DNA of 64,000 nucleotides, taken from NCBI RefSeq assembly GCF_000814005.1, contig NZ_JWLK01000001.1:1464458-1528457 (forward strand), given 5' to 3'. This document shows, in pieces, positions 27,240 through 36,380 of this stretch. Source of the stretch: Ruegeria sp. ANG-S4. GTDB lineage: Bacteria; Pseudomonadota; Alphaproteobacteria; Rhodobacterales; Rhodobacteraceae. Positions within the stretch are counted from its first letter, which is position 1, and each line of letters begins with the position of its first letter. The translations under genes were made by a program, and so were the position numbers. The notes below the pieces were generated by a model. It was not told the origin of the DNA, made no database searches, and was given only the letters and a program-made list of their open reading frames with translations.

Positions 27240-27653
27240 GTGCAGACTGAATTCATAATCGAAACCTCGGGGTCGGGACTGTATGAGTTCACGGCCCCCG
27301 TGCGTAACTGGGCAGGCGGGTTTTCGGGCAATGGCCTTATGACATTGTTCGTTCGCCATACGTCCTGCTCACTTTTGATCCAGGAAAACGCAGATCCCGA
27401 AGTACAGACAGACTTGAACGCATATTTTGATCGTCTGGTGCCGCCGTCGGATCATCCTTCGATGTCGTACCTGCGGCACACCTATGAAGGCACTGATGAC
27501 ATGCCAGCGCATATCAAAGCGGCCATGATGCCCGTGTCACTGTCTGTTCCACTTGCCAACGGCCAACCGGTTTTGGGCACCTGGCAGGGCATTTACCTGT
27601 TCGAGCATCGCCGCGCCCCGCACAGTCGCAAAGTCGCGGCGCATATTGCCTGA
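27240..27653 (+). CDS. yjbQ: YjbQ-family (UPF0047) protein
   Basis: This 137-aa protein shows all family marks: LFVRHTSCSLLIQENAD, then DMPAHIKAAMM and GTWQGIYLFEHRRAPH near the C-terminus, with histidines likely binding metal or phosphate. E. coli YjbQ has weak thiamine-phosphate-synthase activity, but the physiological role is unclear. GTG at 27240 is preferred: AGGA lies upstream, the preceding gene ends at 27237 and the length suits the family. Confidence 0.9.
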   Translation: MQTEFIIETSGSGLYEFTAPVRNWAGGFSGNGLMTLFVRHTSCSLLIQENADPEVQTDLNAYFDRLVPPSDHPSMSYLRHTYEGTDDMPAHIKAAMMPVSLSVPLANGQPVLGTWQGIYLFEHRRAPHSRKVAAHIA

Positions 27654-27712
27654 CCCCCTTATATAGCGGTGAAAATTTCCGACTACCCAAATCCTAGAGG
27701 CTGCCCTATAGT

Positions 27713-27721
27713 TGTGGATAA
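27713..27721 (-). promoter_or_regulatory. Perfect DnaA box upstream of nrdR
   Basis: TGTGGATAA on the plus strand is the exact complement of the DnaA box TTATCCACA. It lies 53 nt upstream of the nrdR start, in a stretch richer in A+T. A single 9-mer can occur by chance, but DnaA control of ribonucleotide-reductase-related genes is known in other bacteria. Confidence 0.35.
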
Positions 27722-27773
27722 GTAAGCCGAAGCGCTTACAAAAAGAGGTAAGCTAGGGACGAGGAGACGGCGG

Positions 27774-28244
27774 ATGCGCTGCCCGTTTTGCGGAAATATC
27801 GATACTCAGGTCAAGGATTCACGCCCGGCAGAGGATCACGTTGCGATCCGCAGGCGTCGGTTCTGTCCGGCGTGTGGGGGCCGGTTTACCACCTACGAAC
27901 GGGTACAACTGCGCGATCTGGTTGTCATCAAGACCAACGGTAAGCGTGAAGACTTCGATCGCGACAAGCTGGAACGTTCGATCCGAATTTCAATGCAAAA
28001 ACGCCCCATCGACCCGGATCGGATCGATCAGATGATCTCGGGAATTGTGCGTCGATTGGAAAGCATGGGCGACACCGACATCCCATCCAACAAAATTGGT
28101 GAAATCGTCATGGAAGCGCTGGCCCGTATCGACACGGTTGCGTATGTTCGCTTTGCAAGCGTGTACAAGAATTTCCAGGCGGCCGATGATTTCGAGGAGT
28201 TTGTCCACGAACTGCGCCCGCCGCAGCCTTCTACGGACGAGTGA
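27774..28244 (+). CDS. nrdR: Transcriptional repressor NrdR
   Basis: This 156-aa repressor controls ribonucleotide reductase genes in response to ATP/dATP. The N-terminal zinc ribbon has [16 protein letters not shown] and FCPACGGRF (about 3-37), followed by an ATP-cone (about 48-138, [20 protein letters not shown]). A GAGGAGA site precedes ATG 27774. The stop overlaps the ribD start (GTGA), the frequent nrdR-ribD pairing of alphaproteobacteria. Confidence 0.97.
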   Translation: MRCPFCGNIDTQVKDSRPAEDHVAIRRRRFCPACGGRFTTYERVQLRDLVVIKTNGKREDFDRDKLERSIRISMQKRPIDPDRIDQMISGIVRRLESMGDTDIPSNKIGEIVMEALARIDTVAYVRFASVYKNFQAADDFEEFVHELRPPQPSTDE

Positions 28245-29341
28245 GCGAAACAGATAAGCGATTTATGGCGTTGGCCCTGTCTCTAGGGCGACGCGGACAA
28301 GGGACGTGTTGGCCCAACCCATCCGTGGGCTGCGTCATCGTTCGCGACGGACGCATAGTCGGACGCGGCTGGACACAACCGGGTGGTCGGCCGCATGCCG
28401 AAACCGAAGCGTTGGCGCAGGCGGGCGAAATGGCGCGCGGTGCCACCGCTTACGTGTCGTTGGAGCCTTGTTCGCACTACGGAAAAACACCGCCCTGTGC
28501 GCAGGCGTTGATAGACGCGAAGGTCGCCCGCGTCGTGTCCGCAATCGAGGACAGTGACCCCAGGGTTGCAGGGCAGGGCTTTGCGATGCTGCGAGAAGCC
28601 GGGATTGAGGTTGAAACCGGGGTCCTAATGGATCAGGCCGCGTGGGATTTATCCGGGTTCTTTCTGAAAACCGAGCAGGGCCGCCCGTTTGTGACCCTGA
28701 AACTGGCAAGCAGTTTTGACGGCAGGATCGCGACGGAAACGGGTCACAGCAAGTGGATTACCGGACCCGAAGCCCGCCGGGCAGTGCATGCCATGCGGGC
28801 CCGGCACGATGCGGTCATGGTTGGCGCGGGAACAGCCCGCGCAGACGACCCGTCGCTGACCGTGCGGAACTTGGGTATCGAACACCAACCCGTTCGCATT
28901 GTGGTCTCTCGCCATCTGGATTTGCCCTTGCTTGGGCAATTGGCTCGAACGGCTGCTGATGTTCCGGTTTGGCTGTGCCACGGCCCACGACCGGACGCCG
29001 AGCGGGCGCGGACCTGGGAAGGGTTGGGCGCCCGTTTGATCCCATGCGCGCTGAACGACCACCAGGTGGACGCGGCAGACTTGTTGCAGCAATTAGGGCA
29101 GGCCGGGCTGACACGCGTGTTTTGCGAAGGGGGGGCTTCGCTGGCGGCATCTTTGCTGGCTGAAGATTTGGTCGACGAACTTGTCGGCTTCACGGCCGGG
29201 CTGACCATCGGTGCGGAAGGGCTATCGGCAGTCGGCTCGCTGGGCCTTGAAACACTTGAGACCGCGCCCCGGTTCGAGTTGATAGACGCACAGGTCATCG
29301 ACGGGGACGTTTTGCACCGTTGGGGTCGCACAGCGCGATAA
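28241..29341 (+). CDS. ribD: Bifunctional riboflavin biosynthesis protein RibD
   Basis: This 366-aa enzyme carries an N-terminal deaminase with the zinc site [12 protein letters not shown] and [18 protein letters not shown] (about 48-90), and a C-terminal reductase domain (about 145-366, [20 protein letters not shown]). It catalyses the second and third steps of riboflavin synthesis. The GTG start at 28241 overlaps the nrdR stop. The next genes of the pathway lie 4.7 kb away beyond an oppositely transcribed capsule block. Confidence 0.96.
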   Translation: MSETDKRFMALALSLGRRGQGTCWPNPSVGCVIVRDGRIVGRGWTQPGGRPHAETEALAQAGEMARGATAYVSLEPCSHYGKTPPCAQALIDAKVARVVSAIEDSDPRVAGQGFAMLREAGIEVETGVLMDQAAWDLSGFFLKTEQGRPFVTLKLASSFDGRIATETGHSKWITGPEARRAVHAMRARHDAVMVGAGTARADDPSLTVRNLGIEHQPVRIVVSRHLDLPLLGQLARTAADVPVWLCHGPRPDAERARTWEGLGARLIPCALNDHQVDAADLLQQLGQAGLTRVFCEGGASLAASLLAEDLVDELVGFTAGLTIGAEGLSAVGSLGLETLETAPRFELIDAQVIDGDVLHRWGRTAR

Positions 29342-29343
29342 CG

Positions 29344-31344
29344 TCAACGCCAGAGATGCGAATGCGTGGCCAAAGCGCCCTGTAGCTTGGAAAGCAACCG
29401 GTTTGTTAACCCGACAGGTGACTGCTGACCCGACGCCAGCCGGTCAACCGCAACCTCAACCGGGCAAGATAAGCCTGTGACCGGATCCAGATAGCGCGGA
29501 TAGTCGATCAGGGCCGCGTGAACCAGCCCCATGACAGAGGGATGCGCCCCGCGCCGCGCGGGAACAATGTCCAGATCGGTCGTCAGCCCCCATCCGGCGT
29601 AAAACGGCGCACCCAGCGTTGTTACTTTGACCCCACGCAATAGGGCTTCGAACCCCAAAAGCGAGGTCATGGTCCAAACCTCTTGCACTTGTGTCAGCAG
29701 GCTCGCTGGATCGACATTTTTGACTACGACGTCAGCCAGGCCGTCCGTTTCTATCCCGCCGTCACGCAGGCCGGCCTCGACGTCTGGATGCGGCTTGTAG
29801 ATCAGAACAGCCTCTGGGTTCGCCTTACGGGTCGCGACCAACAAATCCCGGTTGGTTCGGGTCGAACTTGTGCCCTTGAGGATTGAGGCGTCGTCTTCGA
29901 CCTGTCCCGGAACCAAAATGCGGTGACCCAAAGGCAAATCCGGCGGCGTCAGGCCCACATTGTATTTGGACAGCCCTTCGGCGATTAGGCGCGCAACCAA
30001 ACGTTCCGCGCGCAGGTGCTGGTCAGGACGCAGGCTTTCACGGGCAGCAATCAGATTTTCCAACCGGCTCGGGTGGGTGGGGTCGTAGTAAATGCCTTCG
30101 TCGTCGGTAACCAGAGACAGCGGCGGTACAAGACTTGCGCCCAGACCGCGCGAGCGCAGAAAACCGTCCTCAACACGTGTCGCCTGTGACGTTTGTTCGG
30201 CGTGGCGCGCCCAAACCATATGAGGACGGTCGGCAGGTTGCGGCGGTCCGCTGGTGAAACGCAATTTGCGCTGGGAACCAAACATCTGCTGCAGATGTCT
30301 GCGCTTCCAAACACGCATCCCCGACGCGGTCCAACCTTTGCGATCGTCGCGCCATGACCGGGTTTGCGCTTCGAGCGTGTCCAGCACCGTTTCCAGCTCG
30401 CAAAGCGTGTCCCGATACGGATCGTACCATTTGGGGTACAGGATCATCGTCGCTGCAAACAGTTGTGCGCGCGTCAGATTACGTTGTCTGCGAGGTACGG
30501 GGTTTTCGTCCTGTGTCAGCCCCCAACCGGCATAGAACGGCTGACCAAAGACCCGGGGTTTGTGACCAGCCAGTATGGCTTCGAATCCAAGCTGTGACGA
30601 CAAGGTGTAGACGCCAATTGCCCCCTCAAGCAGGGGCCACGGGCTGATCGGGTCCTTCAATAATGTGACGCGGTCGGTTTGATCCTGATCTGCGAAGTGC
30701 CCCGCGCGGTGGCCGGATTGTGTTTCCGGGTGGGTTTTTATGATCACCCGAGAGCCGGGGTGCTCCTCCTGCGCCATGACCAGCATTTCGCGAAACAAGG
30801 CCGTGTCGCCTGCGCTGGCCGCGACCGCCGCGTCGCCTTGCGTTTGATCGACCACCAGAACATATCCGGGATCAGGCGGTGCGATATCCGGGTCGAAGGC
30901 CGAATATTTGCTGAGCTGCAATTCGCGCAGCCGTTCCATCGCGCCGCGCGCCCTGTCGAGTATGGCGGTGTCGTCCAGCGGATGCGTGGACAACAATTGT
31001 TCGAGATCAGAAGGGATTGTGGGATCGAAATGCACACCCGACTGATCCAATATTAACCCCAACGGGGCCTCTCCGCTGCGCCCCGGATGCAGCGACCTAA
31101 GAAATGCGTCCTCGACCCTCAGTATAGGTGCAGCGTGTTTTTCAGCGACGCGGATACCCCGATGCGCGGTAGGGCTGGCCCCCCAGACACCAACGGTATC
31201 GCCCGGTTTAGGAAGTCCCAACCGGATGTCAAACCCCGCGAGGGACAGAATTCGGCGCAGGCGACGTTGTGTCAGAAACCCGCCATTATAGACGAACAGG
31301 CGCTGGCGCTCGTTGGTGTCCGGCGGCTCCACCTCAGGAAACAC
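29344..31344 (-). CDS. kpsC: Capsule polysaccharide biosynthesis protein, KpsC-like
   Basis: This 666-aa protein has two tandem capsule-synthesis domains (about 20-320 and 340-650). They share repeated signatures such as RVEDAFLRSLHPG versus RVEDGFLRSRGLG, and GFEAILAGHKPRVFGQPFYAGWGLT versus GFEALLRGVKVTTLGAPFYAGWGLT. KpsC proteins are dual beta-Kdo transferases that build the lipid-attached linker of ABC-exported capsules. Length matches E. coli KpsC (about 675). GTG at 31344 lies 3 nt after the stop of the export gene. Its stop lies 2 nt from the end of ribD, with convergent orientation. Confidence 0.92.
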   Translation of the reverse strand: MFPEVEPPDTNERQRLFVYNGGFLTQRRLRRILSLAGFDIRLGLPKPGDTVGVWGASPTAHRGIRVAEKHAAPILRVEDAFLRSLHPGRSGEAPLGLILDQSGVHFDPTIPSDLEQLLSTHPLDDTAILDRARGAMERLRELQLSKYSAFDPDIAPPDPGYVLVVDQTQGDAAVAASAGDTALFREMLVMAQEEHPGSRVIIKTHPETQSGHRAGHFADQDQTDRVTLLKDPISPWPLLEGAIGVYTLSSQLGFEAILAGHKPRVFGQPFYAGWGLTQDENPVPRRQRNLTRAQLFAATMILYPKWYDPYRDTLCELETVLDTLEAQTRSWRDDRKGWTASGMRVWKRRHLQQMFGSQRKLRFTSGPPQPADRPHMVWARHAEQTSQATRVEDGFLRSRGLGASLVPPLSLVTDDEGIYYDPTHPSRLENLIAARESLRPDQHLRAERLVARLIAEGLSKYNVGLTPPDLPLGHRILVPGQVEDDASILKGTSSTRTNRDLLVATRKANPEAVLIYKPHPDVEAGLRDGGIETDGLADVVVKNVDPASLLTQVQEVWTMTSLLGFEALLRGVKVTTLGAPFYAGWGLTTDLDIVPARRGAHPSVMGLVHAALIDYPRYLDPVTGLSCPVEVAVDRLASGQQSPVGLTNRLLSKLQGALATHSHLWR

Positions 31345-31347
31345 CGG

Positions 31348-32481
31348 TCAGTTGCCTGTCAGCGTTGCCACGTTTGCGATGGGCGTCAAACCTCCGGCGA
31401 TCAGCGAGATGGACTTGGTCCACTGCGCATAAGGCGCTTCGGTCACATAGATCGTGTCGTCGTCGCGGATGACAAAGTCCCGCGCAACAAACAACCCGTT
31501 TGGCGCCGTGAGGTTCAACAGGTAGATCATTCTTTGGTCACCTTGTAGGTCTGCACGCCCCATGACTTTACGCGCGATATCCTGCCGCTCTTTGCGCAAC
31601 ACGAAGATACCGGTTGGGTCTGATGACAGTGACTGCAAGCCACCAACCTGCGCGATCGCCTCAAGGGCGGAAAGATCCTGGCTTTCGAATGGTACCCGGG
31701 ATTGACCGCCGGTTGCACCCAGCGCGATGTAGGACCGGCTGTCTTCCTCGACGAGAATGCGATCACCGCTGCGCAGCGCAATGTCCGTTCCGGGCGAGCG
31801 GAAAAGGTCATCGTACCAGACAGTGCCCTTTTGCTTGCCGCGTATAACCGTGACCAGAGCAATGTCGGACGACACCGAAACACCGCCAGCCTGGGCCAAC
31901 ATGCCGGACAAGGTACCGGTGGGCCGTTCAATCGGGTACACGCCGGGCGCACCAACGGTACCGGTCAGAGAAACTGTTGCGCCATCGCCCGCAACGCGGC
32001 GAACCTGGACCTGAGGGTCGGGGGTTTGCTCTTCCAGCTTTGAAGAAATCAGGGTGCGCAACTGCTCGGGCGTGTTGCCGGCCGCGCGTACCCGGCCAGC
32101 GTAAGGAACAAAGATGAAGCCGTCATTGTCTACCTGAACTTCATCCAAAGAGGTGGCCGCGCCGGTTCCGGTTGTCAAAAGGCCGTCGTCAACGTTTTCC
32201 CAGATCGTCAGGCCCAACACGTCGCCCGGCCGTACTGTATCCGAGGCAACGCTTTGCGCATTGCGGAAGGACTGCGAGAAACCGAATTGGGGGACTGCCG
32301 CGGTTTCCCGGGTCACCCTGTCGTCAACCTCGACAACAAAGGCGTTACCGCCGTTCGTTGTGGAACCCGCCAGAATTTCGTTTTTGTTCGGCCCGGATTT
32401 CGGAAGCTGGCATGCCGCCAGCAAACCAGCAGCCGCCACGAAGGAGACCGCCCGTATCCATCGGGTTGGGATGCGTGTCAC
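31348..32481 (-). CDS. Polysaccharide export outer-membrane lipoprotein, Wza/KpsD-like
   Basis: This 377-aa protein starts with a lipoprotein signal (lipobox L-A-A-C, cysteine at 24). The polysaccharide-export domain follows (about 75-170, VRPGDVLGLTIWENVDDGLL) and then SLBB-like domains (VSLTGTVGAPGVYPIERPTG, VFVLRK). Wza/KpsD-type proteins form the outer-membrane channel for capsule or exopolysaccharide. It lies between the kpsS-like and kpsC-like genes on the same strand. No ABC exporter or Wzc-like kinase is in the window. Confidence 0.9.
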   Translation of the reverse strand: MTRIPTRWIRAVSFVAAAGLLAACQLPKSGPNKNEILAGSTTNGGNAFVVEVDDRVTRETAAVPQFGFSQSFRNAQSVASDTVRPGDVLGLTIWENVDDGLLTTGTGAATSLDEVQVDNDGFIFVPYAGRVRAAGNTPEQLRTLISSKLEEQTPDPQVQVRRVAGDGATVSLTGTVGAPGVYPIERPTGTLSGMLAQAGGVSVSSDIALVTVIRGKQKGTVWYDDLFRSPGTDIALRSGDRILVEEDSRSYIALGATGGQSRVPFESQDLSALEAIAQVGGLQSLSSDPTGIFVLRKERQDIARKVMGRADLQGDQRMIYLLNLTAPNGLFVARDFVIRDDDTIYVTEAPYAQWTKSISLIAGGLTPIANVATLTGN

Positions 32482-32547
32482 TGCCGATTTTCCTCAGTTT
32501 TATAGTCTTTTGCATAGGCTAACCGGTTCGGCGTCAAACTTCCAGCA

Positions 32548-33885
32548 TCAGCTGCCTGTGTGTCCGTCAACGATTTTCAACTGTGGCGTGTTGGTCGCGT
32601 TGCCTGATAGGGCGATCTGGTACGGGTCTTGATCCTGCAACATCAAGTCCACCGCGCGACGCAACAACTGTTGTCTGCCACGCCGCGAATAGAACCCACC
32701 CGGCACCTGGCTCGTTTCCAACAAAAACCGGCGATAGACGCGGTAGGCGGTTGCGTCGGGTGGCTCCGGGTTGGCAAAGAACGCGGCGATCGTCTGCTGA
32801 GACACGAATTGCGGTTTGTCGTAAACGGATCGTCCAAAAATCCGCAACGGTATCCCGCGCCACAGGACCTGCTGCCCAGCTGTCGAGTTGATTGTCACCG
32901 CAGACCGCGCGTCGTCCAGCAATCGCGCCAGTTTCCCGCCGGGGACATAGTGAATGCGTTCGGATAGCCCGTACGCTTTTGCAAGTTGGCGAGCGCGTTT
33001 GCGCAGCGGCTCGCGGTGGTTTTCCAAAGGGTGCTCTTTGATCACAAGATGATGATGCTGAGGCGCACCAGCAGCGAAACCGGCTATGATCTGATCCAGA
33101 AACGCGCACATGCCTGAGAATTCTGAATGCGATTGTACGGAACTGTCATGACCCAATTGCAACAGCACCAAATGATAGGGAAAACCGCCCCGGCGCACCC
33201 GAGACGTCGCCAACCGACGCTGTAGCCGGTGGATCGGCATCAACATCAACCGCTTGAAATAAAGTTGAAATTCACGAGAAACCGGCAGCTCTCTGTGCCG
33301 GCGAAAGTTGCGGTATCCCTGATTGAAGAACATCAGGAACCAGTGATACGCGGCGCCATAAAAGATATGCTGCCGCATGTCCCCCCAGTGCGACGGGGGC
33401 GGAAGGGCGTGTGCGTCCGACCGGGCAAGAGCGACCTGCATTTGATCGACGCTCAGGTCCATCAGGCGCGAGTTTCCGTTGGACCCATCACGCTCGTACG
33501 TCACCCACCAGGGCCTAAGATAGCCTTCTTCGAACACATGAACGGTAATGCCGCGTGACCGGGCGGCCTCGACCGCATAGGCATGGATAGGTCGCGTGTC
33601 GCCGTACAGAACGATGTCAGTTACGTTTCGATCGAGGATCAATGTCGCAAGAAAGTCGGGCCAATCTTCGGCGGGTTCGCGAAACGCTATGTAACTGCGC
33701 CGATCCCGCCAGAACGCCTGATCGCCCGCGTTGAACCCGACACGCCAGACCTGCGAACCGGCTGCGCGCAGTGCTTTGCCCAATGCATTGAAAAACGGTC
33801 CATGTGGTCCCTGAAGAAACAGGAACACGCGTTGCCTTGGATGATCTGCCGTTAGCGTCATGCGGGGTGTTTGGTGACTGCTCAT
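32548..33885 (-). CDS. kpsS: Capsule polysaccharide biosynthesis protein, KpsS-like
   Basis: This protein of about 445 aa has a single capsule-synthesis domain. VFLFLQGPHGPFFNALGKAL opens it, and VLLQLGHDSSVQSHSEF, HHHLVIKEHPLENHREP and AVTINSTAGQQVLWRGIPLR are typical of KpsS. KpsS adds the first Kdo to phosphatidylglycerol, and KpsC extends it. ATG at 33885 was chosen since longer versions run into the divergent ribE gene; ATG at 33861 is possible. It is first in the three-gene minus-strand block. Confidence 0.9.
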   Translation of the reverse strand: MSSHQTPRMTLTADHPRQRVFLFLQGPHGPFFNALGKALRAAGSQVWRVGFNAGDQAFWRDRRSYIAFREPAEDWPDFLATLILDRNVTDIVLYGDTRPIHAYAVEAARSRGITVHVFEEGYLRPWWVTYERDGSNGNSRLMDLSVDQMQVALARSDAHALPPPSHWGDMRQHIFYGAAYHWFLMFFNQGYRNFRRHRELPVSREFQLYFKRLMLMPIHRLQRRLATSRVRRGGFPYHLVLLQLGHDSSVQSHSEFSGMCAFLDQIIAGFAAGAPQHHHLVIKEHPLENHREPLRKRARQLAKAYGLSERIHYVPGGKLARLLDDARSAVTINSTAGQQVLWRGIPLRIFGRSVYDKPQFVSQQTIAAFFANPEPPDATAYRVYRRFLLETSQVPGGFYSRRGRQQLLRRAVDLMLQDQDPYQIALSGNATNTPQLKIVDGHTGS

Positions 33886-33999
33886 CTGTTTGTTGCAAAA
33901 ATTATGCCCGTTTGTTGCTTTCCCGGCAAGCCGGGTCTTGCCGGTGGCGTCGCGGGCCTTTACCTCGACTCTCAGACTTAGGCTCAGAGGGTTGACGAA
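33886..33999. promoter_or_regulatory. Divergent region kpsS/ribE, no FMN riboswitch seen
   Basis: This 114-base gap must hold promoters for the capsule block and for ribE. The conserved sequence of an FMN riboswitch is absent. A short inverted repeat GGCAAGCCGGGTCTTGCC (33931-33948) could be an operator or an early hairpin. Confidence 0.35.
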
Positions 34000-34587
34000 A
34001 TGTTCACAGGCATTGTCACGGATATCGGCACGATCACCGAACTGGACCAACAGGGCGACCTGCGGGCCCGGATCAAAACCGGATACGAGACGGCGGGTAT
34101 CGATATCGGCGCTTCAATCGCAAGTGACGGGGTCTGTTTGACGGTCATCGCGTTGGGCGAAGACTGGTACGACGTTCAAATCAGTGCGGAAACCGTGTCA
34201 AAGACCAATCTGGACGCATGGAGCGTCGGCAAACGGGTAAATCTGGAACGCGCCCTCAAAGTCGGCGACGAACTGGGCGGTCATATCGTTTCTGGTCACG
34301 TTGATGGTGTGGCCAAAGTGATCGAGGTCGCGGACGAAGGGGACAGCACGCGCGTCACCCTCCGAGCACCTGAGAGCTTGGCCCGCTTTATCGCGCCCAA
34401 AGGCTCGGTGGCGCTGAATGGCACCTCACTGACCGTGAATGACGTGGATGGATGTGACTTTGGCATCAATTTTATTCCACATACCAAAGAGGTGACAACC
34501 TGGGGCGATGTTGCGACGGGCGACCGCGTCAACCTCGAGATCGATACGCTTGCCCGTTACGTTGCCCGGCTGGGCGAGATGTCCTGA
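34000..34587 (+). CDS. ribE: Riboflavin synthase, alpha subunit
   Basis: This 195-aa enzyme converts two lumazines to riboflavin plus a pyrimidine. The two lumazine-binding repeats start MFTGIVTDIGTI and GDELGGHIVSGHVDG (about 95), with the second half closing NFIPHTKEVTTWG. It begins the downstream part of the riboflavin set, 117 nt before ribB. Its start is divergent from the capsule genes. Confidence 0.97.
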   Translation: MFTGIVTDIGTITELDQQGDLRARIKTGYETAGIDIGASIASDGVCLTVIALGEDWYDVQISAETVSKTNLDAWSVGKRVNLERALKVGDELGGHIVSGHVDGVAKVIEVADEGDSTRVTLRAPESLARFIAPKGSVALNGTSLTVNDVDGCDFGINFIPHTKEVTTWGDVATGDRVNLEIDTLARYVARLGEMS

Positions 34588-34704
34588 CCGCAAAGGCGGT
34601 GTACGTCCGTTTCGCGGCGTGGCGTTACAGCCGTTTGCACTCTGGTCTTTGCGGGCGGACTCGTCTATTCCGCCGTGCATGAATGCTCAGCGAGAGGCTG
34701 CCTT

Positions 34705-35826
34705 ATGAGCTTTGAAACCCCCGGTCCGGTCGAGGCCCAGTTGCGGGCTGCGATCAGTCCCATCGAAGAGATTATTGACGAGGCGCGCAAAGGCCGGATG
34801 TATATTCTGGTTGATCACGAAGATCGCGAAAACGAAGGCGATCTGGTGATCCCTGCCGAATTTGCGGATGCCGAGGCGATCAATTTCATGGCCACCCATG
34901 GGCGCGGGTTGATCTGCCTGCCGATGACCGCAGAACGGATTGATCGGCTTGGCTTGCCGATGATGGCCGTGAACAACTCCTCCCGCCACGAGACCGCCTT
35001 CACCGTTTCGATTGAAGCGCGCGAGGGTGTTTCAACCGGTATTTCCGCGGCTGATCGTGCTCTGACCGTCGCCACCGCGATCAACGAGCAGAACACGATG
35101 GCGCATATTGCAACGCCAGGCCATATCTTCCCGCTGCGCGCTAAAAGGGGCGGGGTGCTGGTCCGCGCAGGCCATACCGAAGCGGCTGTTGATATCTCGC
35201 GTCTTGCCGGGCTCAACCCCGCCGGGGTGATCTGCGAAATCATGAGGCCTGACGGGACGATGGCGCGACTACCGGATCTGGTCGACTTCGCGACAGAGCA
35301 CGGTATGAAAATCGGAACCATCAGCGACCTGATCGCCTATCGCTCGCGCAATGACAACCTCGTGGTCGAAACCTCTAGGCAGACGGTCTCGTCGGAATAT
35401 GGCGGCGCGTGGGAGATGCGAATTTTCACCGACCAGACCCACGGGATCGAGCATGTTGTTCTGATCAAAGGTGACATCACGACACCTGAACCAGTTCTGA
35501 CCCGGACTCACGCTCTGCATGAGGCGCCCGATATTCTGGGCCTTGGTCCGAAATCTTCCCGCGAGTTGCCGCGCGCGATGGAAAAGATCGCGGAAGAGGG
35601 ACGGGGCGTTGTTTGTCTGTTCCGCCAGCCGCGCAATTCACTGTATGCGGCTGAGGATGAAGGCCCGCGGACCATCAAACAAACCGGTCTGGGTGCGCAG
35701 ATCCTGTCCAAGATGGGGCTTCAGGAATTGGTTTTGCTCACCGACTCTCCGGAAACGAAATATCTGGGTCTCGACGCCTTTGGGTTGTCCATCGTCGGGA
35801 CCCGCTCGATCCTCAAGGAGGACTGA
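34705..35826 (+). CDS. ribB: 3,4-dihydroxy-2-butanone-4-phosphate synthase with degenerate GTP-cyclohydrolase-II domain (RibBX type)
   Basis: This 373-aa protein has an intact N-terminal DHBP synthase domain (about 10-215) with DHEDRENEGDL and THGRGLICL, which makes the four-carbon unit of riboflavin from ribulose-5-phosphate. The C-terminal half resembles GTP cyclohydrolase II, but the three zinc-binding cysteines are absent: the segment is THALHEAPDILGLGPKSSRE where active enzymes have a CxGDxxxSxxCDC-type site. The catalytic RQEGRG-type stretch reads FRQPRNSLYAAED. It fits the known RibBX variant, so another RibA must exist. ATG 34705 follows a GAGAGG site. Confidence 0.93.
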   Translation: MSFETPGPVEAQLRAAISPIEEIIDEARKGRMYILVDHEDRENEGDLVIPAEFADAEAINFMATHGRGLICLPMTAERIDRLGLPMMAVNNSSRHETAFTVSIEAREGVSTGISAADRALTVATAINEQNTMAHIATPGHIFPLRAKRGGVLVRAGHTEAAVDISRLAGLNPAGVICEIMRPDGTMARLPDLVDFATEHGMKIGTISDLIAYRSRNDNLVVETSRQTVSSEYGGAWEMRIFTDQTHGIEHVVLIKGDITTPEPVLTRTHALHEAPDILGLGPKSSRELPRAMEKIAEEGRGVVCLFRQPRNSLYAAEDEGPRTIKQTGLGAQILSKMGLQELVLLTDSPETKYLGLDAFGLSIVGTRSILKED

Positions 35827-35828
35827 TC

Positions 35829-36380
35829 GTGGCTGAACAAGACAAACATGGCATTCTGCCCCGGCCGACTTTCGACAAACCGGTGAAGCTGCTGATCGTG
35901 GCAGCACCGTTTTACCGCGCAATTGCCGACGACCTGATCCAAGGTGCCAAGGCCGAGATCGAAGCGGCAGGCGGCACCTGCGAAGTGGTCGAAGTGCCCG
36001 GCGCGCTGGAAATCCCCACGGCCATTGCGATGGCAGATCGCCAGTGTAATTTCGACGGATACGTCGCGCTGGGCTGCGTTATTCGCGGTGAAACCACGCA
36101 TTACGAGACGGTATGCAATGATTCCAGCCGTGCCATTCAGTTGATGGGTTTGCAGGGGCTGTGCATCGGCAATGGCATCCTGACCGTCGAGAACGACGCT
36201 CAAGCCGAAGTGCGCGCAAGCCCGGAAAAGATGAATAAAGGTGGCGGAGCCGCGGCGGCGGCCTTGCATCTGATTGCGCTCAGCCGTAAGTGGGGCTCTT
36301 CGCAGAAGGGCGTGGGCTTCAAGCCGCCGTCCGAGTCCATCCTAGTGGCGGGCGACAGCAACGGACCCACGACAGCATGA
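35829..36380 (+). CDS. ribH: 6,7-dimethyl-8-ribityllumazine synthase
   Basis: This 183-aa protein condenses the pyrimidine and four-carbon precursors to lumazine. Signatures are VEVPGALEIPTAIAMA and VALGCVIRGETTHYETVC with the catalytic histidine region (about 88-100). The C-terminus is longer than usual by about 20 residues. GTG at 35829 follows a strong AAGGAGG site 2 nt after ribB. The stop overlaps the nusB start (ATGA). Confidence 0.96.
   Translation: MAEQDKHGILPRPTFDKPVKLLIVAAPFYRAIADDLIQGAKAEIEAAGGTCEVVEVPGALEIPTAIAMADRQCNFDGYVALGCVIRGETTHYETVCNDSSRAIQLMGLQGLCIGNGILTVENDAQAEVRASPEKMNKGGGAAAAALHLIALSRKWGSSQKGVGFKPPSESILVAGDSNGPTTA

Noticed and set aside
33886..34704. FMN riboswitch before ribE or ribB
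   Set aside because: Neither gap shows the conserved RFN sequence elements. Only a weak distant repeat (CCGCAAAG/CTTTGCGG at 34588 and 34647) is seen.
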